Of a stretch of 64,000 nt of DNA, positions 8,462-17,637 are shown piece by piece. The DNA comes from CAWBYL01 sp963793025. Lineage in GTDB: Bacteria; Actinomycetota; Acidimicrobiia; Acidimicrobiales; Acidimicrobilacustridaceae. The stretch lies in NCBI GenBank assembly GCA_963793025.1, contig CAWBYL010000009.1:434001-498000 (forward strand). The letters are read 5' to 3'. Under the pieces are notes generated by a model. It saw only the letters and a program-made list of their open reading frames with translations. It did no database searches and was not told the origin of the DNA. How positions within the stretch are numbered: position 1 is the first letter of the stretch; each line of letters opens with the position of its first letter. Position numbers and translations under genes: made by a program.

Positions 8462-10213
8462 ATGACCACCGAAGTGCACCCTCAGGGCACAGACCTGCTC
8501 GATCCCGCAGCCGAGGCCGTCCACCGCCGCCGGTGGTGGACGCTCGCCGTGCTGTGCCTCAGCCTGCTCATCGTCTTCATCGGCAACTCGAGCCTGAACG
8601 TCACCATCCCCACCCTGTCCCGCGACCTCGGCGCCACCGAGTCCCAGCTCCAGTGGGTCATCGCCATCTACTCCCTGGTGTTCGCCGGGCTGCTCTTCTC
8701 CACCGGCGCCATCGGCGACCGCTTCGGCCGCAAGGGGGCGCTCCAGTTCGGCCTCGGCCTGTTCCTGGCGGGCTGCATCGGCGCCACCTTGTCCACCGCC
8801 ATGGAGCAGCTCATCGCCTGTCGTGCGGTGATGGGCGTGGGGGCTGCGTTCATCATGCCGTCGACGCTGTCGATCCTGGTCAACGTCTTTCCTCCCCACG
8901 AGCGCACCAAGGCCATCGCCATCTGGGCCAGCGTCACCGGCGCGGCCGGGGCCATCGGGCCGGTGGCCAGCGGGCTCGTGCTCAACCACTACTGGTACGG
9001 GGCCGTGTTCCTCGTGAACGTCCCGTTCATCGTGCTGGCTTTCGTCACCGGGTGGTTCCTCGTGCCCCGCTCCCGGGATCCGGAGCAGGGCACCCTCGAT
9101 CCGCTCGGGGCCGTGCTGTCCATCGTCGGCATCGTCGCTCTCGTCTACGGGCTCATCGAGGCACCCGAGAAGGGGTGGACCAGCGGGCCGACCCTCGCCG
9201 CCTTCGCCGTCGCCGCCCTCGCCCTCGCCGCCTTCGTCTTCTGGGAGCTGCACGTCGACGAGCCCATGCTCGACATCCGCTACTTCAAGAACGCCGCCTT
9301 CAGCACCGGCACGAGCGGCATGATCCTCGTGTTCATGGCCATGTTCGGGGTGATGTTCCTGATCACCCAGTACTTCCAGCTCGTGCTCGGCTACACCCCT
9401 CTCGATGCCGCCGTGCGCCTGCTGCCCATGGCCCCGATCATGATCATCGTCGCCCCGCTCACCCCGCGCCTCAGCCAGCGCTTCGGAGCCAACCGCACCG
9501 TCGCCGGCGGCATGGTCTTCGTCGCCGTCGGGCTCACGATGTTCCGTGGCCTGAGCACCACCACGCCCTACTGGTACGTGCTGATGTGCCTCATCCCACT
9601 GGTGTCGGGCATGGCGCTGGCCATGTCGCCCATGACCGCCGCCATCATGTCGGCCGTGCCCGCCCGACGGGCGGGGGCGGGATCGGCCATGAACGACGCG
9701 ACCCGTGAGCTCGGCGCCGCCCTCGGGATCGCCGTCATGGGCAGCCTGGCCGCCTCCCGCTACGCCGGCGCCGTCAACGACCTCACGACCACCCTCCCGG
9801 CGGCATCCCAGGACGCGGCCCGCGCCTCGATCGCCGGTGCCCTGCGCGTCGCCGACGGTCTGGGGGGCTCGGCCGGGGAGACCCTGCGGGCGGGCGCCGA
9901 GACCGCCTTCGTCGACGGGGTCCACCTGGCGGTCACGGTGGGGGCGGCCCTGGCTGCGGTGGCCGCCTTCCTGGTCATCCGCTACCTACCCCGGGACCTG
10001 GCCCACGAAGGGGCGTTGCACGACGCCGCCGGAGCGATGGAGGACGCCGCCGAGCTCGGGCTGGCCGGCGTCCCGCCGGTGTTCGCCGACGAGCTCTTCC
10101 CCGGCGACCCCGGCGCTGACGAAGCTCCGCGGTCGACCTCACCCCTCGCCGATGAGCCCCGCATGGGTCAGCCCGGAGGCCTCGGAGCCTGCAACAACAG
10201 CACCACGCCGTAG
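8462..10213 (+). CDS. DHA2-type MFS exporter, second copy
   Basis: 583 residues with about 14 hydrophobic segments. It is clearly paralogous to the exporter at 2650 (shared RRWWTLAVLCLSL, VFAGLLFSTGAIGDRFGRKG and GAGSAMNDATRELGAA regions). In the first segment the DHA2 motif is altered: GNSSLNVTIP replaces the usual D-x-T-x2-N-V-A-L-P, so the membrane acidic residue is lost. GAAGGA lies just upstream of ATG 8462. The last 45 bases overlap the convergent gene at 10168. Efflux of a hydrophobic compound under TetR control is inferred. Confidence 0.88.
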   Translation: MTTEVHPQGTDLLDPAAEAVHRRRWWTLAVLCLSLLIVFIGNSSLNVTIPTLSRDLGATESQLQWVIAIYSLVFAGLLFSTGAIGDRFGRKGALQFGLGLFLAGCIGATLSTAMEQLIACRAVMGVGAAFIMPSTLSILVNVFPPHERTKAIAIWASVTGAAGAIGPVASGLVLNHYWYGAVFLVNVPFIVLAFVTGWFLVPRSRDPEQGTLDPLGAVLSIVGIVALVYGLIEAPEKGWTSGPTLAAFAVAALALAAFVFWELHVDEPMLDIRYFKNAAFSTGTSGMILVFMAMFGVMFLITQYFQLVLGYTPLDAAVRLLPMAPIMIIVAPLTPRLSQRFGANRTVAGGMVFVAVGLTMFRGLSTTTPYWYVLMCLIPLVSGMALAMSPMTAAIMSAVPARRAGAGSAMNDATRELGAALGIAVMGSLAASRYAGAVNDLTTTLPAASQDAARASIAGALRVADGLGGSAGETLRAGAETAFVDGVHLAVTVGAALAAVAAFLVIRYLPRDLAHEGALHDAAGAMEDAAELGLAGVPPVFADELFPGDPGADEAPRSTSPLADEPRMGQPGGLGACNNSTTP

Positions 10214-10896
10214 AGCAGGATGCCGCTGCCGACGATGATGAGCCCGACGCGGGCCGCCTTCACCCGGAAATGGCCGCTGATCCCCACCAGGAACAACACG
10301 GTGGCCAGGTAGATCGTGATGCGGACGTACTCGTCGGCGTGGGCTCCGCCCTCGGCCCCGCTGGCGTAGAGGGCATCGGCCTTGGCGTCGAGCGACTGGG
10401 CCTCCTCGATACCGGGCTCGGTGTACTCGGGCATGTAGGTGGGTCCGGGGGGCGCGTCCGGGTTCGTCGCCGGATCGGTCGCGAGCCAGGCGTCGAAGGC
10501 CACCTTGAACTCCGGCCGGAACCGCCTCTCGGCTATGGCCGTGGCCTCGGCGTTGCCGGCCACCCAGGCCGTGAACCAGGCGTCGAACGTGGTGGCGTCG
10601 AAGTCCTTTGTGTCCATGGCGTCGAAGTTGGCCCGGTTGGCCTCGCTGCGCGCGGTGGCGGCCTGGGCCAGGTCCAGTCGGGAGTCGGTGCTCCACTTGG
10701 CCGAGGAGTAGCCCGACCACGCCGCCAGCACGGCGACGGTGGCCAGGAGCAACGCCTCGATGACGGAGAAGGCCCGGTCGTGCCCGGTGAGGGTCTCCCC
10801 CGCCGTGTGGCGTCGGTGTTCGGCGATCTCCTTGCCGACCTCGGACGGCGACAGTCCCTCACCCATCTCGGCTCCCACCTTCGACTCTCGCGGCAC
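10168..10896 (-). CDS. Three-TM membrane protein of unknown function
   Basis: 242 residues. One hydrophobic helix lies near residues 43-66 (VIEALLLATVAVLAAWSGY) and a pair at the C-terminus (about 185-235), with a 120-residue polar domain between rich in Ala, Glu and Asp. It resembles a widespread uncharacterised bacterial membrane family with the AWSGY and RFRPEF-x2-AFDAWLATDP features. GTG 10896 is used; ATG 10866, preceded by GGTGGGAG, would give 232 residues and is equally plausible. Confidence 0.7.
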   Translation of the reverse strand: MPRESKVGAEMGEGLSPSEVGKEIAEHRRHTAGETLTGHDRAFSVIEALLLATVAVLAAWSGYSSAKWSTDSRLDLAQAATARSEANRANFDAMDTKDFDATTFDAWFTAWVAGNAEATAIAERRFRPEFKVAFDAWLATDPATNPDAPPGPTYMPEYTEPGIEEAQSLDAKADALYASGAEGGAHADEYVRITIYLATVLFLVGISGHFRVKAARVGLIIVGSGILLYGVVLLLQAPRPPG

Positions 10897-10919
10897 CGCT
10901 GAAGTGCCGCAGGAGCGTA
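10890..10919 (-). promoter_or_regulatory. -10 element and inverted repeat at start of the three-TM gene
   Basis: On the minus strand TACGCT occupies 10919-10914. Between it and the coding sequence GCGGCAC (10890-10896) and GTGCCGC (10904-10910) form a perfect 7-bp inverted repeat that overlaps the GTG start. It could be a repressor site or a small RNA hairpin. Confidence 0.4.
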
Positions 10920-10928
10920 CGGGATGAC

Positions 10929-11036
10929 ATGACGCCGATCGGGGAACAGGCGGCCATCCGTTCCGACGGCGTCCGTCTGGAACGGATCTACAGCGGCGTG
11001 CTCGCCCTGCCCGGCATCACCCTCCTGATCCTCTGA
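10929..11036 (+). CDS. Possible 35-residue peptide, antisense-side intergenic ORF
   Basis: A short frame MTPIGEQAAIRSDGV... ending in GITLLIL, without a Shine-Dalgarno sequence. It lies in the 208-base gap between two minus-strand membrane genes and contains the long hairpin at 10956. It has no recognised relatives and may simply be chance; it is listed because nothing else explains the gap. Confidence 0.15.
   Translation: MTPIGEQAAIRSDGVRLERIYSGVLALPGITLLIL
10956..10987. terminator. Long intergenic hairpin
   Basis: ATCCGTTCC plus GACGG pairs with CCGTC plus GGAACGGAT across a 3-base loop, giving 14 base pairs with one bulged base. It lies downstream of the minus-strand gene ending at 11105 and upstream of the next minus-strand start at 10896. 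A terminator or processed 3' structure is likely; a protein-binding palindrome is possible. Confidence 0.5.
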
Positions 11037-11104
11037 CCCTCCCCCTCCACGCCGGACCCCGGGCGGCGGCGGGGTCGAGGTCGGGCCTGCTCGGCCGGGA
11101 GCCC

Positions 11105-11881
11105 TCAGCGGCCGTCCGCGTTCTCCGCACTCTCGGCCTCCCGGGCCGCCGGCGGAGCCGTGGTCCCCGCCACCAGGTCCTTGAGACCCTCCACCTTCGA
11201 CCGCCACCGCCGGGCGAAGGCCACCTCCCGCTGAGCCGCTTTCGCCTGCTTGTCGGGGCTGCCCTCGTAGAAGCGACGAGACCATGGCGACCGGGGCCGG
11301 GCGATCCGCACGGCGGCCACCACCGCCACCGGGAGGATGAACAAGCCGACGATGGCCGCGCCCAGCTTGCCCTTCAGCGCGGCCACGCCGAGCAGCAACA
11401 GCTCGAGCACGATGTAAGCCACCAGCCCGAGGCGGCCTGACGACTCCGTTTCGGTCGTGTCGGCACCGAACGGTGAGCCGACGATGACCAGGAGCAGGAG
11501 GACGCCCGCCAGCACGAACACGAGGTCGACCGACAGGCGTCCCTCGTCCTCCCAGTAGACGTCGTCGAGGTGCAGCACGAGGGCGAACTCGTCGAACACG
11601 AGGGCCAGGCCCATCCCGAACAGGACCCCGGCCATCGCCGTCCAGCCCTCGCCGGCGGTCCCCAGGGCGACGAGTCCGCCGAGGACCATCAAGGCCAGAC
11701 CCGGCACCACGTGGTGCACGTGCACCCCGCCGACCGTGTTGTCCGAGAACGGCCCCTTCCCGGCCCGGATGAGGCGGACGATCACTCGGGTCGTCACGAA
11801 GGTGACCACGAACGCCACCATGCACAGCAGCAGGGCCAGCTTGCCGGCGTCGACGATCTCCTCCTGCCACCAGTCGCCCAC
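11105..11881 (-). CDS. Integral membrane protein of unknown function (HVHH motif)
   Basis: 258 residues with six or seven hydrophobic segments in the first 190 residues and a charged cytoplasmic tail. Conserved-looking polar patches in the membrane part are GGVHVHHVVPG near residue 51 and FDEFALVLHLDDVYW near residue 96, which resemble a family seen in many actinobacteria. Histidine and acidic residues in the membrane could bind metal; that is a guess. GTG 11881 is preceded by CAGGCT, 6 bases upstream, a weaker form of the leaderless -10. Confidence 0.7.
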   Translation of the reverse strand: MGDWWQEEIVDAGKLALLLCMVAFVVTFVTTRVIVRLIRAGKGPFSDNTVGGVHVHHVVPGLALMVLGGLVALGTAGEGWTAMAGVLFGMGLALVFDEFALVLHLDDVYWEDEGRLSVDLVFVLAGVLLLLVIVGSPFGADTTETESSGRLGLVAYIVLELLLLGVAALKGKLGAAIVGLFILPVAVVAAVRIARPRSPWSRRFYEGSPDKQAKAAQREVAFARRWRSKVEGLKDLVAGTTAPPAAREAESAENADGR

Positions 11882-11920
11882 AGGGTCAGCCTGGCACGTC
11901 GGGGACGGTGGTGCCCTCGC

Positions 11921-14348
11921 TCAGAGGTAGTCGTGGCGTTGCAGCCACCGCAGCGAGAGCCAGCCCCAGATGGGTGGGAGGTAGGCGGTGAAGAGACGGG
12001 CCGTGAAGGTGGCGGCGGTGGCCTGGGTGTCGGGGACCCCGGCAGCCACCATGCCGCCGATGAGGCCCGCCTCGATCACGCCCATGCCGCCAGGGATCGG
12101 GGCGATTCCACCGAGGAGGGACGCGAAGGAGTTGATGACCACCAGTTGGAGCAGCGGGAGATCGGCCCCGTAGGCCAGGAGGGCGGCGTCGAGGGTCAGC
12201 GCGAACAGGATCTGGGACGCCACGTTGCCACCGAAGAGCTGCAGGACCTTCCTCGGCTGCCCCGACACTTCGCGCAGGTTGTCCCGGGCCGACGCGACCT
12301 GGGGTCGGACCTTGTCGAGCACACGGTGGCGGAAGCGGGGCACCACGAGCACGGCACCGATGACGGCCGCCACGACGAGGATGCCCAGGACCAGCAGGCC
12401 GCCGTTCGAGCCGTCGCCGCCGCTCAGCGACGGCCGACTGGTCGACCAGTCACCTCTGGTCGCCCACAGGCCCAAGCTGATCAGGATGGCCTGGGTGATC
12501 ATCGTGGCCAGGGTGTTGAGCAGACCCGAGCTGACCGCCACCGCCGCCGTGAGGCCCCGCTTCTGGAAGAAGCGGATCACCAGGGCGGTGGTGGCCAGGG
12601 TGCCGCCCACCAGTCCCATGAACTGGTTGGCGAACTGAACCGCGGTGGCCGGGCCGAGCGGAAGCCGTTGGGAGACCGAGCCGATCATGCCGATGGCCTG
12701 GGCCAGCTGGGGGGACTGGGAGAAGACGAACGCAGCCGCGACCCAGCCCCAGCTCGCCGTCTTGATCATCGCGCCGAGGCCGTTGACCTGAGCGAGCTCC
12801 CCGACGAGCAGGTAGACGCCCAGCAGCGCGCCCAGCGTCATCAACAGGCTGGCCGGCGAGGCCCGGCGCAGCTCGGCCAGCTCGGGCGGGTCGACGCCGA
12901 GCCGCTCGGCGGCCTGGGTCCGCAGGCTCTGGAGCTCGGACCGGAGCTTCGGGATCTGGCGCCTCGTCGATGCCGAGAGGGCCGCCGGCTGCAGGAGCGG
13001 CAGGACCGTGGTCAGCGCGCCAGCGCCACCGTGGCGCTCGAGGGCGGCCAGGGCCCGCTCCGGACCCACCAGGGTCGCGGTGGTGACGAGCAGCGTGGCG
13101 TCGTCGATCGCCGCTGCCGGTCCGTCATCGACAGGGGCTATGCCGCTGAATCCGACCAGTCCCACCGTCCCCGACGGACACAGCACCACGTCATGGGCCC
13201 GCAGATCGCCGTGCACGATCCGTCCGGCGTGCAGCACCCCGACCTCCCCCCAGGCGGCGTCGAGGACGGCGTCGGTCAGCTGGTCAGGGTCCAACTCGTC
13301 GAGACGGACACCGTCGGGATCGACGGTGACGAGCAGGGCGTCGTCCAGCTCGCCGGCCGTTCCTGCGGCGACGAGTTGAGGCACCGAAGCGCCGGATCGC
13401 TCGGCGAGGACCAGGAGGAAGGCCCGGTGTTCCACGGTGGCGCGCCGCGACCACAAGATGGTCGGTGCGCCGTCGCGCATCCAGATCCGACGGGCCAGCC
13501 CGGTGGCGGCGCGTGACTGGGCGGCGTCGCGGCCGAGGACGGTGACGGAGAGCGGAGCGCCGGCCATGTGCCCGACGAATCGGCTCTCCCCGCCGCCGTC
13601 GAGCGACGCGAGGTGAAGGTCGTCCACCGCCAGTCCGAGTCCGGCCAGGGACCCGGTGACATCCGGGGCCCGAGGTGTCCCGGCGGGCGAGCCCATCACC
13701 AGGTGCACTGCGGCCGCTGCTCCCCACCCCAACACGACGGCGCCGACGACCGACGCCGGCACGCCGGCCAGGCCCACCAGAGCGGCGAACGTCGTCGCCA
13801 CGAGAACGAGGAAGAGGAGGCGTCGGCGTGGGGCGGGCCAGTCGGGGGCGGGCCCCGGCCACGACGGCGGCGACGACGGCGAGGGGTAGGAGCGGGAACC
13901 CGGTCGAGGCCCCCCTCCAGGTCACGCCCTGCCCGGCGAGCGAGGTGGCGTCCTGGGGGTTGGCCGTGCCCCGGAGCAGGAGGGCGACCCCGGCGGCCAC
14001 CGCGGCGGCGCCGGCCATCGACCAGACCAGCCGCCAGCGTCGACCGACGACCGCCGCGACCACCAACGGGAGCAGGGCGAGGGCGAGCCCGCTGACGTAC
14101 ACGTAGTCGGCGAAGTCGACCACCGCGGCGGGTAGGTCGTCGACCAGCTCGATGAGGAGCTTCTCGATACCGGAGAACGACTCGCCGGCCTGCCACAGGG
14201 CCGGGAGGGCGATGATCGTCACCACGACCCGGGCCACATCGGTGGCGCGCCGGGTGATCGCCTCCTCGGGGACGGTGGCGAACACGGAGCCGATCCACCC
14301 CCGCCGGGCTCGCGCCACGACGATCGGTCGGCCAGTCGTCGACGTCAT
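11921..14348 (-). CDS. Kinase-like / LPG-synthase-type flippase fusion, one frameshift
   Basis: The C-terminal part (frame ending at 11921) carries a long polytopic lysylphosphatidylglycerol-synthase TM (UPF0104/AglD) region with GGIAPIPGGMGVIEAG. Before it, about 280 residues resemble an aminoglycoside-kinase fold with HGDLRAHDVVL as catalytic loop. The N-terminal 170 residues (several TM helices) are in another frame, starting at ATG 14348. The two frames join without a stop if one base is removed in the G4/C5 runs near 13852-13864, giving 808 residues. It probably modifies or flips lipid at the membrane. Sequencing error or true inactivation cannot be told apart here. Confidence 0.75.
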
Positions 14349-14355
14349 GGCGGTG

Positions 14356-14361
14356 ACGCTA
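14356..14361 (-). promoter_or_regulatory. -10 hexamer of a leaderless promoter
   Basis: On the minus strand TAGCGT ends 7 bases before the ATG at 14348, with no ribosome-binding site between. It supports 14348, not the longer frame from 14375, as the start of the fusion gene. Confidence 0.5.
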
Positions 14362-14415
14362 ACCCGGCTCACCAAGGCGCCCGCGGCTCGCTCCGCGATC
14401 GACGCCGGAGGACGC

Positions 14416-14679
14416 TCAGCGACGATCGGCCCGGCGCGCCTTGCGCCGCGAGTGGCGTCGCATCACGCCGAGGCCGAACCACACCAGTGCGCCCACCACT
14501 GCGGAGAGCAGCGTCACCAGCCACAACGGCCAGTCGAAGTCCCAGATCAAGAAGCTGAGCGTCACCGATTCGGTGTTCTGCAGCATGAAGACCACCAACA
14601 GTCCCAGGCCCGCCACCGAACCGATGGCCCCACCGCTCAGCCGGACACCGCTGCTCTCGACATCGCCGTCACCGGCCAT
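14416..14679 (-). CDS. LapA-domain small membrane protein
   Basis: 87 residues with two hydrophobic helices. The stretch FMLQNTESVTLSFLIWDF followed by PLWLVTLLSAVVGALVW matches the LapA (DUF1049) pattern of Q-N-x-x-x-V-x-x-x-F, and the C-terminus is a basic tail. In proteobacteria LapA helps lipopolysaccharide export; in actinobacteria the role is unknown. ATG 14679 follows GGGAGG and removes 29 unlikely residues from the longest frame. It is divergent from the molybdopterin gene. Confidence 0.8.
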   Translation of the reverse strand: MAGDGDVESSGVRLSGGAIGSVAGLGLLVVFMLQNTESVTLSFLIWDFDWPLWLVTLLSAVVGALVWFGLGVMRRHSRRKARRADRR

Positions 14680-14815
14680 GGTCAGCCTCCCCTCGTCGCG
14701 TGCCGGCCAACCGTACCTGCGCGCCCGCTCGGCGAACGGGACTCCCGGGCCGGGGCGAGTGGCCATCGGTCGCGACCGTCCGCCGACACGCCAGACCGGC
14801 TCCCGAGCACGGCGC

Positions 14816-14821
14816 TAGCGT
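14816..14821 (+). promoter_or_regulatory. -10 hexamer of a leaderless promoter
   Basis: TAGCGT ends 7 bases before the ATG at 14829, the same arrangement as the divergent gene at 14348. The promoter of the broken oxidoreductase therefore still looks intact. Confidence 0.5.
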
Positions 14822-14828
14822 CCCGGTC

Positions 14829-17034
14829 ATGGGGACCCACTACCGCACCTGCCCGCTCTGTGCGAGGCGATGTGCGGGCTCGAGATCGAAACCGACGGCG
14901 AACGGGTCACGCGGGTGCGAGGCGACCGCGACGACGTCTGGAGCAAAGGGTTCCTGTGCCCGAAGGGCGCGTCGCTCGGACAGCTCCACCACGACCCCGA
15001 CCGCATCCGGGTCCCGATGGTCCGCGACGGGGACGACTGGCGCGAGGTCACGTGGGACGAAGCCTTCGCCCGCTGCGAGGAGCTGCTCGGCGCGGTGGTG
15101 GCCGAGCACGGCATGCGACGCCGTCACCGTGTACCTCGGCAACCCGAACGTCCACAACTACTCGCTGAGCCGCTACTCGGGCGCGGTCCCCGGCCTCGGG
15201 GGCATCAAGGTCACGTGGTCGGCCGGCACCGTCGACCAGTGGCCCAAGAACCTGGTGTGCGCCCAGCTCTTCGGCGGCGCCTGGGCCATTCCCATCCCCG
15301 ACGTGGCCAACACCGACCTGCTCGTGATCATGGGCGCCAACCCGCAGGCCTCCAACGGGTCGCTGCTCTCCTACCCCGACCTCATCGGCGAGCTGGACCG
15401 CATCCGCGACCGCGGCGGTCGCACCATCGTGATCGATCCCCGCCGCACGGGTACCGCCGAGCGGGCCGACGAGTGGATGCCCGATCGTGCCCGGGCACCG
15501 ACGCCGCTCTCCTGTTGGCCGTGGTGTACGTCCTCGACGACGGAGGGCCTGGTCGACCTGGGCGCGATCGACGGACGGGTGCGAGGGGTCGACGAGGTGC
15601 TCGCTCGCCGCCCGCGACTTCCCGCCCGAGGCGGTGGCCGACCTGGTGCGGCGTCGATGCCGAACGCATCCGGCACCTGGCCCGCGAGCTGGCCGGCACC
15701 GAGCGGGCGGTCGTCTACGGGCGCATCGGCCTGTGCAACCAGGAGTTCGGCACGCTCGCGTCCTGGCTGGTCGAGGTCGTCAACGTGCTGACCGGCCACT
15801 TCGGGGTGGAGGGTGGCGCGCTGTTCCCTCGTCCGGCGGTCGCCACCATCTCCTCCACGGCGCGCCGACGGGGCCCGATCAAGACGGGGCGGTGGCACAC
15901 CCGGGTCCGCGGTGCGCCCGAGGTGCTCGGCCAGGCCCCGCTCTCGTGCCTGGCCGAAGAGATCGACACCCCCGGGGAGGGCCAGGTCAAGGCGCTCATC
16001 ACGCTCGCCGGCAACCCCGCCCTGTCGGCTCCCGACGCCGGTCGCCTCGAGGCCGCACTACCGCTGCTCGACGCCATGATCAGCGTGGACAACTACCTGA
16101 ACGAGACGTCCCGGCACGCTCACGTGATCCTTCCCGGCCTGTCGTTCCTGGAGCAGCCTCACAGGACGAGGCGCTCTGGGGGTTCGCCCTGCGTGGCGTG
16201 GCCCGGTGGTCGCCGGCCATCTTCGACGCCGGCGACCGGCCCGAGGAGTGGGAGATCATGCTGCGCCTGGGCGCCATCCTCGGCGGCATGCCGGCCGATT
16301 CGGTGCGACGTGGAGGCGCTCGACGACGAGTGGTTCGTGCGTCCGGGCGGCCCGCCACGGCGTGGACGGCGGCACGGTCGACACCGGCGGCCTGCGGGGC
16401 CCCGACCGGATCGCCGACCTGACGCTCAGGGTCGGGCCATGGGGCGACGGCTACGGCGAGCGACCCGACGGGCTGACCCTCGAACGACTGAAGGAGCACC
16501 CCCACGGCATCGACTACGGCCCGTCGTCCAAACCCATCGACGACGTGTTGCGCACCGCATCGGGTGACATCGAGTTGGCCCACGACGACATCCTCGGCGA
16601 CCTCGCCACGGCTGCGCGACCCGCATGGCCGAGCCGCGACCCCCGCTGGTGCTCATCGGTCGCCGCCACGTCCGTTCGAACAACTCGTGGATGCACAACC
16701 TGCCGGCCCTCATGCGCGGCCGTGACCGCTCGACCCTCCTGGTGCACCCCGACGACGCCGCCGCCCGACACCTGGGCTCGGGCGACCAGGCGACGGGTCA
16801 CCAGCGAGGCCGGCTAGGTCCTGGCGGTTGTCGAGGTCAGCGACGAGATCTGCCCCGGGGTGGTGAGCCTCCCCCACGGCTTCGGCCACGGCGTCCCCGG
16901 CACCCGTTCGGCGGTGGCCAACGCCCGTCCGGGCCCGAACACCAACGTGCTCATCCCCGGCCACATCGATCGACGAGCCCTCCGGCAACGCCGCGGTCAA
17001 CGGCGTCCCGGTCGAGGTGGTCCCGGCGTCGTGA
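14829..17034 (+). pseudogene. Molybdopterin-dependent oxidoreductase broken by many frameshifts
   Basis: Stitching three frames restores a protein of about 729 residues: an Fe-S site (CPLC, then CGLE and FLCPKG), the molybdopterin core (GNPNVHNYSLSRYSG, VIMGANPQASNG, RIGLCNQEFGTLASW) and the cofactor-binding C-terminus (RRHVRSNNSWMHN, GPNTNVLIPGHID), as in formate dehydrogenase/BisC-like enzymes. Frame changes fall near 14860, 15116, 15483, 15496, 15542, 15606, 15649, 16163, 16306, 16344, 16608, 16621, 16793 and 16971, plus an in-frame TAG at 16815. Twelve of the 14 are explained by one extra base. Protein-level conservation between breaks is excellent. As given, no functional product can be made. 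Confidence 0.85.
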
Positions 17035-17158
17035 CCGGCGGCCCGCCGACGACCCTCGGGCGAGCGCACATGTAGGTCGTTGTGCCCATTGACAGCGGGA
17101 TCGTGGCATGCTGGACACCTGTTCCAGATACTCGCCAAGGATTCAGCGGGGTTGTGCG

Positions 17159-17578
17159 ATGCCAACGGTTGCCTACGAGAGCGGTACCGCAGCATTCGAG
17201 CGCAGGATCGGTCGCCGCAAGCCGGCTGAAGACCTGGCCGTGACGTGGTGTGTCCGCCCGGAGGACTCCGGACCCAACGGCCACGAGAGGGTCAACGGGG
17301 TCGTGGAGCGGCCGGGTCGGGTGGTCGACGTGTCGGTCACCGGCGCAGCCATCGACGGGCCCATCGACCTGCCCGTTCGTCCTGGTTCGCAGGCCAAGCT
17401 CCGCTTCCGGGGCACGGAGTCGCTCGTCACGGTCTGTCGCTACCAGGCCACCGATCAAGCGGACACCGCCCGCTACGGCGTGGAGTTCGTGTCGGTCGAT
17501 CCGGCCCTGAAGGACCGGGTGTACCGCACCATCGCCGAGGGCCGGCCCGACGAGGCCCAGTGGTACCTCGCCCGCTGA
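17159..17578 (+). CDS. PilZ-domain protein (cyclic di-GMP receptor candidate)
   Basis: 139 residues. RIGRRK near the N-terminus and DVSVTG at about residue 58 fit the two PilZ ligand motifs (R-x3-R and D-x-S-x2-G), with the beta-barrel pattern up to residue 120. It probably binds cyclic di-GMP and alters a partner; no partner domain is present. ATG 17159 is chosen over the longer frame because the added residues are unlike a PilZ start. A stand-alone gene. Confidence 0.8.
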   Translation: MPTVAYESGTAAFERRIGRRKPAEDLAVTWCVRPEDSGPNGHERVNGVVERPGRVVDVSVTGAAIDGPIDLPVRPGSQAKLRFRGTESLVTVCRYQATDQADTARYGVEFVSVDPALKDRVYRTIAEGRPDEAQWYLAR

Positions 17579-17637
17579 GCGGAGACCCCACTCACCCGAA
17601 GCGCAGAGATGGACCGTTCGTCGGCGCAACGACGACC

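Noticed and set aside
14829..17034. Programmed ribosomal frameshifting in the oxidoreductase
   Set aside because: Fourteen frame changes without slippery sequences or stimulatory structures cannot be programmed; error or inactivation is far more likely.
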